Source of the DNA: an uncultured Rhodospirillales bacterium
GTDB lineage: Bacteria > Pseudomonadota > Alphaproteobacteria > Acetobacterales > Acetobacteraceae
Direction: 5' to 3'
Assembly: GCA_903928045.1 (NCBI GenBank)
Contig: CAIYPH010000329.1
Span: 1 to 5,218 of the forward strand
Length of the DNA: 5,218 bases
Shown piece by piece: positions 1 to 5,215 of this stretch; position 1 is the stretch's first letter; every line of letters begins with the position of its first letter. The notes beneath the pieces are model-generated. The model was not told where the DNA came from and ran no database searches. It saw nothing but the letters and a program-made list of their open reading frames with translations. The position numbers and the translations under genes are program-made.

Positions 1-225
1 GACCATCTCATGGCCGGGTGCTGCCGGCAGCTTCAGCCCGCGATCGGCCACCGAGAGGAACTTGCCGCCCCCCATCTGGTAGCCGCCGTGCCACATATGC
101 AGGTCGGAATGGCAGACCCCGCAATGGGTTACGTCGACAACCACTTCGCTGCCGGTGGCGTGCAGGTCCGGCAGCTCGACGCATTCGAGTGGCGCGTTGT
201 GCTTCGTGATAGCCCAGACTTTCAT
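1..225 (-). CDS. Zinc-dependent medium-chain alcohol dehydrogenase, N-terminal part (cut by window edge)
   Basis: These are the first 75 codons, read from an ATG at 225-223; the gene runs off the left end of the window. The family oxidises alcohols to aldehydes or ketones with NAD(P)+ in the cytoplasm. The GroES-like catalytic domain is recognisable: GVCHSD at residues 36-41, where Cys38 is the expected catalytic zinc ligand and His39-Ser40 the usual neighbours, then PGHE at 70-73 with His72 and Glu73 as the next active-site zinc positions. Between them, residues 44-68 form an extended loop ending in DRGLKLP. I associate this loop with the 6-hydroxyhexanoate dehydrogenase-like subgroup (ChnD type); that is recollection of the family, not a search. 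The structural-zinc lobe and Rossmann fold lie outside the window. AGGGAG at 240-235 is a good ribosome site 9 nt before the ATG. The gene starts 18 nt after the stop of the binding-protein gene, so the two are probably cotranscribed. Substrate unknown. Confidence 0.9.
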   Translation of the reverse strand, partial: MKVWAITKHNAPLECVELPDLHATGSEVVVDVTHCGVCHSDLHMWHGGYQMGGGKFLSVADRGLKLPAAPGHEMV

Positions 226-243
226 CGTTTCCGTCTCCCTCAA

Positions 244-1479
244 TCAGGCCAGTTTGCACGAAGCATCGGGCGGGCTGAAGGCCTGCGGGCCGGGGATCGT
301 GGCTTCCTGGTGGTACAGGTCCCACTCGCCCTTGGACTCCGCGGGCGACTTCACGCGGAAGACGTGCATCTCACGCACCAGGCGGCCATCGGGACGGATC
401 ACGCCGTCCTTGGTCATGAAGTCATTCACCTTGGTCGCCTTCATCGCCGCCAGCACCGGGCCGGTCTCATCCGTGCCGGCCGACTTCACGGCGTTGAGGT
501 AGTGGGTCACCGCGCCATAGACGCTGGCCTGCAGGCTGTTGGGCATCCGCTTGAACTTGTCGAAGAAACGCTTGGCGAAGGCGCGGGTGGCGTCGTTCTG
601 GTCCCAGTAGAATGGCTCGGTGACCAGCAGGCCCTGCGTCAACTGGCTGCCAAGGGCTTTCACGTCGTTCAGCATCATGCCGAACGGCGCCAGCTTCTGG
701 CCCATGCGATCGAGGCCGAACTCATTGGCCTGCTTCACGATATTGGCGATCAGCGGCGTCGGTGTGGCCAGCGCGATGATCTCCGCGCCGGAGGACTGCG
801 CCTTCAGCAGGTCGGACGAGAAGTCCTTGGTTTCAATGGCGTGGCGGGCAGAGCCGAGCACCGTGCCGCCATTGGCGAGGATGAACTGGGTGGCCTCGGC
901 CTGCAGGCTGGTGCCGTAGGCGTAGTCCACCGTCATGAAGAACCACTTCTTGCTGCCGCGCACCTTCATGTTGGCGTTCGCGGCACCGACCGAGACCGAG
1001 TAGGAGTCGTAGGTCCAATGAATGCCGTTCGGGCTGCACTGGGCGCGCGTGAGGTCAACGGTGCCGGTGCTGGTGTAGATGGCGATCTTGTTCTTATCCA
1101 AGGCGAGCTTCTGCACGCCGAGCGCAACGGTGGTGACGCCGATATCGAAAATCGCGTTGACGCCCTGGTCATACCACTGCCGCGCGATACCGACGCCGAG
1201 ATCGGGCTTGGCGCCATGGTCGGCCTTGAGGAAGGCGATGGGACGGCCGATCACCGTCGGCCCGAAATCCTCCAGCGCCAGTTCGGCGGAGACGATGGCG
1301 CCGAGGCCGGAAAGGTCGGCCGAGAAGCCGGAAATGTCGTTGAGCAGGCCGATGGTCACCGGCTTGGCCTGCGCCTGGGCGCGGGAGGCCATGGGGGCGG
1401 CGAGCGCGGCGGCCGAGAGGGCGGCGAAGCCGCGGCGGGAGACAAGGCTCCGCGGCGGTGAAGTGATGTCGTCCGGCAT
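244..1479 (-). CDS. LivJ/HAAT-type ABC transporter substrate-binding protein (Peripla_BP_6), Tat-exported
   Basis: This 411-residue periplasmic binding protein belongs to the type I fold that serves branched-chain amino acid-type (HAAT) ABC importers; many members bind other small organic acids, amides or aromatics. Residues 14-18 (SRRGF) followed by an Ala-rich hydrophobic stretch and AQAQA at 34-38 look like a twin-arginine signal peptide, cleaved near residue 38. The mature part opens with KPVTIGLLNDISG. Other family features are VDYAYG (184-189) and a DGRLVREMHVFRVK segment (364-377), followed by ESKGEWDLYH and TIPG. Cys148 and Cys408 might form a disulfide. The ATG at 1479 is chosen because GGGAGAC lies 7 nt upstream and the Tat motif then sits near the N-terminus; an in-frame ATG at 1539 would add 20 residues without family character. 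The gene precedes the alcohol dehydrogenase by 18 nt and is divergent from the amidohydrolase. No permease or ATPase gene is visible here. Ligand not determinable. Confidence 0.93.
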   Translation of the reverse strand: MPDDITSPPRSLVSRRGFAALSAAALAAPMASRAQAQAKPVTIGLLNDISGFSADLSGLGAIVSAELALEDFGPTVIGRPIAFLKADHGAKPDLGVGIARQWYDQGVNAIFDIGVTTVALGVQKLALDKNKIAIYTSTGTVDLTRAQCSPNGIHWTYDSYSVSVGAANANMKVRGSKKWFFMTVDYAYGTSLQAEATQFILANGGTVLGSARHAIETKDFSSDLLKAQSSGAEIIALATPTPLIANIVKQANEFGLDRMGQKLAPFGMMLNDVKALGSQLTQGLLVTEPFYWDQNDATRAFAKRFFDKFKRMPNSLQASVYGAVTHYLNAVKSAGTDETGPVLAAMKATKVNDFMTKDGVIRPDGRLVREMHVFRVKSPAESKGEWDLYHQEATIPGPQAFSPPDASCKLA

Positions 1480-1486
1480 TGCTGAA

Positions 1487-1493
1487 GTCTCCC
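1487..1493 (-). promoter_or_regulatory. Ribosome binding site fixing the start of the LivJ-type binding protein
   Basis: On the minus strand this reads GGGAGAC, 7 nt before the ATG at 1479. The same core occurs before the alcohol dehydrogenase (AGGGAGAC) and the sugar-binding protein (GGGGAGAC). It decides for the 1479 start over the in-frame ATG at 1539. Confidence 0.75.
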
Positions 1494-1499
1494 TAAACG

Positions 1500-1527
1500 C
1501 CGCAACGCCCAGGCCGCTGCGTTGCGG
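1500..1527 (-). repeat. Perfect 9-bp inverted repeat in the leader of the LivJ-type binding protein gene
   Basis: The arms are CCGCAACGC (1500-1508) and GCGTTGCGG (1519-1527), exact reverse complements separated by 10 nt. The structure ends 20 nt before the ATG at 1479, just upstream of the ribosome site. It could be a dimeric regulator's operator (28-bp span, centre-to-centre about two helical turns) or, if transcribed, an RNA hairpin near the ribosome site. It is not followed by a T-run, so it is not a convincing terminator. Which regulator would bind it cannot be told from the sequence. Confidence 0.55.
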
Positions 1528-1728
1528 GCCCGTTGCCATGCGGCTTCACCATCGATCCCGGCGCGGCTTCATGCCATGACACCGGTCGTCCCCCCTCGCG
1601 GCAAGACAGCAGCGCGCTCGGCAGCCGGGCGCGCGGTGGGTCAGGATTGACATGATTTTTTGCCCGTGGAAAGGCTCTTCCCATGCATGAAAGATATTTT
1701 GCGACCCACCACCGCGCAGGCACCACCG

Positions 1729-2646
1729 ATGTATGACGGCCCGATCTGCGACGCCTTCCTCCACGGCCCCTGGATCGGCGGCCCCGGCGTCTCGCCGCGC
1801 GCCGACGTGGTGCCCTGGACCGATGATCGCCGTCTGCGCCGGGTAATGTCCACCTTCCATCACCCGGACCAACCCGGCGGCGAGGCCCCCCGCCGCAGCC
1901 TGGCGCAGGTGTTGGCGGAGATGGACGCGAGCGGCGTCTCCGGCGGCGTGCTGGCCGCCAAGGTCTATTACCCCGCCACCGAGGCGGCGCTCGACTCGCT
2001 GCACGGCGAACTCGCCGCTCTCGCCGCGGCCTCCGCCGGCCGCCTCCGCTGGATCGCCACCGTGCTGCCGCCCGAACACGGGCCGGGCACCTACTGGGAC
2101 CTGATGCGCGGCCCCCGGGTGATCCGCGCGCTGGCCTGCCTGCCCGGGCTCGTCGGCGTCCACATCACCCCCTCGCCTTGGGGCCTGGCGCCGAACGACC
2201 GCTGGTACTATCCGCTCTACGCCACCTGCGCCGAGCTTGACCTTGCGCTCTTCACCTATGTCGGCATGCCCGGCCCACTCTGGCCGATGGGCCCGAACGA
2301 CCCGACCCATCTCGATGACGTCGCGCTCGCCTTCCCCGACATGCCGATCATCGCGCACCACATCGGCGACCCCTGGAACGACATGGCCGTCCGCCTCGCG
2401 GCCCGCCACGCCAACTACTACATCTGCACCTCCGCCTGGTCCCCCAAGGCCTACCCCAAGGAACTCATGGCGTTCATGGCCGGCCAGTGGCACGGCACCA
2501 AAGGCGCGGAAAAGGTGATCTTCGCCTCCGACTACCCGCTGCTCGACCTCGCCCGCGCTACCAAGGCGGCCCGCGCTTTGCCGCTGTCCGACAGCGATCT
2601 CCGGCTTGTACTGCACGACAACGCCCAGCGGCTGTTCTTCCGTTGA
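1729..2646 (+). CDS. Amidohydrolase-2 family (COG2159, ACMSD-like) TIM-barrel protein
   Basis: The 305-residue product fits the metal-dependent hydrolase/decarboxylase superfamily PF04909, whose members hydrolyse or decarboxylate small aromatic or cyclic acids in the cytoplasm. Landmarks in residues from Met1 at 1729: ICDAFLHG (6-13) for the first strand, VGVHITPSPWG (142-152), LALFTYVGMPGP (172-183), PIIAHHIGDPW (206-216) matching the AHxG strand-6 motif, and VIFASDYP (263-270) matching the terminal SDxP with Asp268. Oddly, the usual HxH is F10-L-H12, and the strand-5 His position appears to be Tyr177, so two canonical metal ligands seem absent. The start is uncertain. ATG 1729 has AGG 8 nt upstream and begins directly at the domain; ATG 1687 (GGAAAGG 12 nt upstream) or TTG 1660 would add 14 or 23 residues whose codons lack the local G/C third-position bias. 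The gene is divergent from the binding-protein operon, suggesting a shared pathway. Substrate unknown. Confidence 0.85.
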   Translation: MYDGPICDAFLHGPWIGGPGVSPRADVVPWTDDRRLRRVMSTFHHPDQPGGEAPRRSLAQVLAEMDASGVSGGVLAAKVYYPATEAALDSLHGELAALAAASAGRLRWIATVLPPEHGPGTYWDLMRGPRVIRALACLPGLVGVHITPSPWGLAPNDRWYYPLYATCAELDLALFTYVGMPGPLWPMGPNDPTHLDDVALAFPDMPIIAHHIGDPWNDMAVRLAARHANYYICTSAWSPKAYPKELMAFMAGQWHGTKGAEKVIFASDYPLLDLARATKAARALPLSDSDLRLVLHDNAQRLFFR

Positions 2647-2700
2647 GCGCCACCCCACACCCCCTCTCCAGTCTGGCCGCCGTCGACATGACGACGCTCG

Positions 2701-2790
2701 CAATGGGTCCGCCTACCGCCCCGTCTCGGGCAGCACAGCCGCGAGATCCTGGCCGGCATTGTCCGGGAAGAACCCACCAGCGGCGCGTGA
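2701..2790 (+). pseudogene. Possible remnant of a CaiB/BaiF (family III) CoA-transferase C-terminus
   Basis: One plus-strand frame, open from just after a TGA at 2689-2691, reads PPRLGQHSREILAGI (2716-2760) and ends at TGA 2788-2790. The PxLGxHTxEVL pattern is what I know as the C-terminal signature of CaiB/BaiF family III CoA-transferases, roughly the last 25 residues. No start codon, ribosome site or upstream domain is present in this frame, and the amidohydrolase ends only 54 nt earlier, so an intact gene is impossible. A neighbouring frame (2673-2714, LAAVDMTTLAMGPP) might continue the relic across a one-base frameshift, but that part is not diagnostic. The alternative is chance resemblance in GC-rich DNA. 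If real, it suggests a deletion between the amidohydrolase and the lacI-type gene. Confidence 0.3.
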
Positions 2791-2801
2791 CCCGCGCTGC
2801 T
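2779..2801 (+). terminator. GC-rich hairpin in the convergent gap, possible terminator without U-tract
   Basis: AGCGGCGCG (2779-2787) and CGCGCTGCT (2793-2801) pair as a 9-bp stem with one G-U wobble (2782 with 2798) and a 5-nt loop. The wobble works only in plus-strand RNA; in the minus-strand transcript it becomes a C-A mismatch. No T-run follows on either strand, so it is at best a weak or Rho-assisted terminator. It lies 17 nt past the lacI-type stop and 132 nt past the amidohydrolase stop, which suits a shared barrier between convergent genes. Confidence 0.35.
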
Positions 2802-2817
2802 GAGGGCGCCCCGAGCA

Positions 2818-3813
2818 TCACCCCTTCGGTGGCGCCGTACTGGCTCGGATGATCAGTGTGTAGGCCAGGTTCGGAGGCGAGTGGCCGTCGAGCAGGGCGG
2901 CGACGGCGGCGGCACCGAAGGCGCGGCGGGGTTGGCGGATGGTGGTGAGGGGGGGATAGGTGAAGGCGGCGAAGCTGATGTCGTCGAAGCCGATCACCGA
3001 GAGGTCCTCCGGCACCCGCAGCCCGGCGTCGCGGGCCGCCTTGATGGCGCCGATGGCCATTTCGTCGTTGGCGCAAAACACGGCGGTGGGGCTAGAGGAG
3101 CGGGCGAGCAGGTCAGCCATCGCGGCTTCCCCCGAGGCCATGGTGAAATCGCCGAACACAAGGGCCGCATCGCGACCGGCCGCGACGCTCCAGCCGGCGA
3201 TGCGCTGAGCGGTCAGCACATTGCCGCGGGGCCCGGCGATATGGGCGATGCGACGATGGCCAAGCGCGATCAGGTGGTCGACGGCGGCGCGCGCGGCGGC
3301 CTGGTTGTCGATCGCCGCCGTCGGAAGATCGATACCTTCAATGGTTTCCGAGACGGCGACGACCTGGCCGGCGCGCGCCGGCGCGTCGAGCCCGTCCGGC
3401 AGGCGGCCAGTCAGCAGCACCAGCCCGTCAACCACGCCAGTGAGCAACTGGCGGGCCAGCACCGCCTCGCGCGCCGGGTCGCCCTCGGTGGAGCCGACCA
3501 GCACGCCATAGCCGGCGGCGCCGGCAGCCTCCTCGATGCCCTGCACCACTTCCGCGAAGAAGGGGTTGGCGATGGTCGGCAGCAACACCAGGAGCTGGCG
3601 GCTGCGTTGCAGCCGCAAGCCCTGGGCGACCTGGTTGACGACGTAGCCGGTCTCGCGCACCGCGGCTTCGATGCGCTCGCGGGTGTCGCCGGTCACCCTG
3701 GGCGAACCGGCCAAGGCGCGGCTGACGGTGGAGACCGAGACGCCGGCGAGGCGCGCGATGTCCTCCATCCTGGTGCGCCCGGCGGGCGGCTCGGTCATGC
3801 GCGGCGAACTCAT
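2818..3813 (-). CDS. LacI/GalR-family transcriptional repressor
   Basis: The 331-residue cytoplasmic DNA-binding repressor likely responds to a sugar. Residues 16-36 (MEDIARLAGVSVSTVSRALAG) form the canonical N-terminal helix-turn-helix; the hinge helix is VAQGLRLQRS at 62-71. The periplasmic-binding-protein-like sensor follows: NPFF (83-86), DGLVLL (129-134), IDNQAAARAAVDHL (168-181), GHRRIAHIAG (185-194), FCANDEMAIG (246-255), VIGFDD (273-278) and the C-terminal IIRASTAPP typical of the family end. The ATG at 3813 has AAGGA 6 nt upstream; Met6 (3798) lacks one. The segment between Arg204 and Gly221 is several residues shorter than I expect for the family. The gene is divergent from a sugar-binding protein gene, with a LacI-type operator in the 163-nt gap, so it probably represses that operon and may also regulate itself. 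Which sugar or derivative relieves repression is not visible. Confidence 0.95.
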   Translation of the reverse strand: MSSPRMTEPPAGRTRMEDIARLAGVSVSTVSRALAGSPRVTGDTRERIEAAVRETGYVVNQVAQGLRLQRSRQLLVLLPTIANPFFAEVVQGIEEAAGAAGYGVLVGSTEGDPAREAVLARQLLTGVVDGLVLLTGRLPDGLDAPARAGQVVAVSETIEGIDLPTAAIDNQAAARAAVDHLIALGHRRIAHIAGPRGNVLTAQRIAGWSVAAGRDAALVFGDFTMASGEAAMADLLARSSSPTAVFCANDEMAIGAIKAARDAGLRVPEDLSVIGFDDISFAAFTYPPLTTIRQPRRAFGAAAVAALLDGHSPPNLAYTLIIRASTAPPKG

Positions 3814-3852
3814 GCGCGATCCTTGCGCCGCGCGGCGCCGTGCGGCAAGGGC

Positions 3853-3882
3853 TTGACCGTCGCGTGCAATCGTTTGTATGAC
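3853..3882 (+). promoter_or_regulatory. Candidate sigma70-type promoter of the sugar-binding protein gene
   Basis: TTGACC (3853-3858) matches the -35 consensus at five of six bases. TATGAC (3877-3882) is a fair -10 with an 18-nt spacer; GTATGA one base earlier would give 17. Transcription would start near 3890, leaving a leader of about 87 nt. The LacI-type operator occupies most of the spacer, which supports the assignment. Confidence 0.5.
3865..3878 (+). promoter_or_regulatory. LacI-family operator
   Basis: TGCAATCGTTTGTA is an imperfect palindrome with a central CpG; 10 of 14 positions agree with its own reverse complement. This fits the TGnAAnCGnTTnCA shape recognised by LacI/GalR proteins. 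It lies between the divergent repressor gene and sugar-binding gene, inside the putative promoter spacer. A bound repressor would block RNA polymerase directly. I infer it is the site of the repressor at 2818-3813. Confidence 0.7.
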
Positions 3883-3963
3883 CGTCCCATACCCGGCTGC
3901 GCAATATCGTGGCGGGGATCGGCTGCCTGCGATAACATCAGACCAACGTCCAAGAAACCAAAT

Positions 3964-3969
3964 GGGGAG
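3964..3969 (+). promoter_or_regulatory. Ribosome binding site deciding a GTG start
   Basis: GGGGAG (3964-3969) sits 7 nt before GTG 3977. It overlaps the competing in-frame ATG at 3962-3964 and therefore argues against that ATG and for the GTG as the true start of the sugar-binding protein. Confidence 0.75.
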
Positions 3970-3976
3970 ACGCGCC

Positions 3977-5215
3977 GTGTTCTCGAAGCGATATCTGCTG
4001 TCCTGCGCCGCCGCCGCGGCGCTCGGCTTTGCCCAGCCGGCCGCGGCCCAGACCGCCGAGGTGATCCATTGGTGGACCTCGGGCGGCGAATCGGCTGCCC
4101 TGAAAGTGTTCGCCGACCAGTATGCCAAGGCCGGTGGCAAATGGGTGGACAACGCGATCGCCAACGGCGCCAGCGCCCGCACCGCCGCCATCAACCGCAC
4201 CGTCGGCGGCAATCCGCCGACCGCCATGCAGTTCAACACCGGCAAGCAGTTCGATGAGCTGGTGGAGAATGACCTGCTGGCCAACCTCGATGACGTCGCG
4301 GCCAAGCAGAACTGGAAGGGCATCATCCCCGCGGCGATCTACGAGGCGGTGGTCCGCCAGGGTCATGTCTATGCCGCGCCGATCAACATCCACGGGCAGA
4401 ACTGGTTTTTCTACTCCACCGCCGCCCTGGCCAAGGCCGGCGCCACCGAGCCGAAGAACTGGGATGACCTCTTCGTCCAGCTCGACAAGCTGAAGGCCGC
4501 CGGGCTTATTCCGCTGGCTTTCGGCGACCAGCAGAACTGGGAGCGCAACATGTTCAACAACGTGCTGGCCGGCGTCGGCGGCACGGACGTGTTCGTCGGC
4601 TTCTGGGGCAAGCGTGACCAGGCGGTGATCAAGGGCCCCGCCATCCGCAAGGTCGCTGAGACCTATCGGCGGCTCAAGGGCTACGTCGATTCCGGCAGCC
4701 CCGGTCGCAACTGGAACGACGCCACCACCCTGGTGATCCAGGGCAAGGCCGGCTTCCAGATGATGGGTGACTGGGCCAAGGGCGAATTCACCGCCGCCAA
4801 CCAGGTGCCCGGCAAGGATTATGGCTGCACCGTGCTGTCCAACAGCGGCACCGGCTACGTGATGGGCGGCGACGTGTTCGCCTTCCCGAAGCAGAAGAGC
4901 GACGAGGGCAACAAGGCCCGCGTGCTGCTCGCCTCCACCCTGCTGGCCGCCGACACGCAGATCATGTTCGCCCAGAAGAAGGGCTCCATCCCCTCGCGGC
5001 AGGACGTCGACGTCTCCGTGCTCGACGCCTGCGCGCAGAAGGCGGTCGGCTGGCTCAAGGACAAATCGGCCCAGATTCCCGCCAATGAACTGCTGACCCC
5101 GCCAGCCCTGGTCGGTGCCGTGCAGGACATCATCTCGGCCTACTGGAACGATAACAACATGTCGGTGGACGCCTTCGTCGCGAAGGTCTCCACCGCCATG
5201 GCCCAAGCGGACTGA
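3977..5215 (+). CDS. CUT1-family ABC sugar-binding protein, glucose/mannose (GtsA-like) type
   Basis: The 412-residue periplasmic solute-binding protein (SBP_bac_1 fold) delivers a sugar to a CUT1 ABC importer. Residues 1-25 are a Sec-type signal peptide: Lys4-Arg5, a hydrophobic Ala/Leu core, and AAAQ near the cleavage site. The mature protein begins with EVIHWWTSGGES (28-39), a motif I know from glucose/mannose-binding proteins such as Pseudomonas GtsA. Further matches are GNPPTAMQ (78-85), YAAPINIHGQNW (132-143), NWNDATTLVIQGKAGFQMMG (245-264) with DWAKGEF (265-271), PGKDYGC (278-284) and KKGSIPSR (334-341). Cys284 and Cys352 may form a disulfide. GTG 3977 is chosen for its ribosome site and because the signal peptide then starts at once; ATG 3962 or 3878 would add 5 or 33 residues ahead of it. 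Control is likely by the divergent LacI-type repressor. Permease genes are expected beyond the right edge; the last three bases show nothing further. The exact sugar is inferred, not proven. Confidence 0.93.
   Translation: MFSKRYLLSCAAAAALGFAQPAAAQTAEVIHWWTSGGESAALKVFADQYAKAGGKWVDNAIANGASARTAAINRTVGGNPPTAMQFNTGKQFDELVENDLLANLDDVAAKQNWKGIIPAAIYEAVVRQGHVYAAPINIHGQNWFFYSTAALAKAGATEPKNWDDLFVQLDKLKAAGLIPLAFGDQQNWERNMFNNVLAGVGGTDVFVGFWGKRDQAVIKGPAIRKVAETYRRLKGYVDSGSPGRNWNDATTLVIQGKAGFQMMGDWAKGEFTAANQVPGKDYGCTVLSNSGTGYVMGGDVFAFPKQKSDEGNKARVLLASTLLAADTQIMFAQKKGSIPSRQDVDVSVLDACAQKAVGWLKDKSAQIPANELLTPPALVGAVQDIISAYWNDNNMSVDAFVAKVSTAMAQAD

Larger units (their letters stand above)
1480..1728. other. Divergent intergenic region between the LivJ-type binding protein and the amidohydrolase
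   Basis: This 249-nt stretch must hold the promoters for both flanking genes but shows no clear sigma70 pair. On the minus strand TTGCCG (1604-1599) and TGTCAT (1581-1576) are 17 nt apart, a weak candidate for the binding-protein promoter. On the plus strand TTGACA (1647-1652) is a perfect -35 hexamer, but nothing like TATAAT sits 16-18 nt beyond it. Other structure: a 9-bp direct repeat GCGGCTTCA at 1540-1548 and 1563-1571, a palindrome TCATG-C-CATGA at 1569-1579, and GGAA-N6-TTCC at 1668-1681. The stretch 1647-1700 is visibly more A/T-rich than its surroundings. No small gene is supported. Confidence 0.5.

Noticed and set aside
10..1461. 483-codon plus-strand open frame antisense to the LivJ-type binding protein
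   Set aside because: It is a shadow frame. The minus-strand protein has family motifs, a signal peptide and a ribosome site, while this product is low-complexity in Gly/Arg/Ala with no recognisable domain.
1647..1675. TTGACA as a -35 box for the amidohydrolase
   Set aside because: No acceptable -10 lies 16-18 nt downstream (AAAGGC or similar). It is recorded in the intergenic description but not called as a promoter.
1667..1686. Sigma54-type promoter starting at TGGAAAGG
   Set aside because: The GG and GC elements are not at the required 10-nt spacing.
1546..2703. 385-codon minus-strand open frame opposite the amidohydrolase
   Set aside because: Long antisense frames are common in GC-rich DNA. 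The product is repetitive in Gly/Arg/Ala/Val, and the plus-strand amidohydrolase is clearly the real gene.
2752..2817. In-frame continuation after the lacI-type stop codon (would add about 20 residues, ending at TAG near 2709-2711)
   Set aside because: LacI proteins normally end right after the RxSTAPP segment, as this one does. Read-through or recoding has no supporting signal.
3931..3938. GATAAC/TAACAT as an alternative -10 for the sugar-binding gene
   Set aside because: No recognisable -35 hexamer lies at the right distance; the TTGACC/TATGAC pair around the operator is better.
2881..4257. 458-codon plus-strand open frame crossing the lacI-type gene, the promoter region and the sugar-binding gene
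   Set aside because: It runs antisense through a clear LacI protein and out of frame through a clear binding protein, so it is a shadow.
3938..5206. 422-codon minus-strand open frame opposite the sugar-binding protein
   Set aside because: It is antisense to a strongly recognisable CUT1 binding protein and has no domain of its own.
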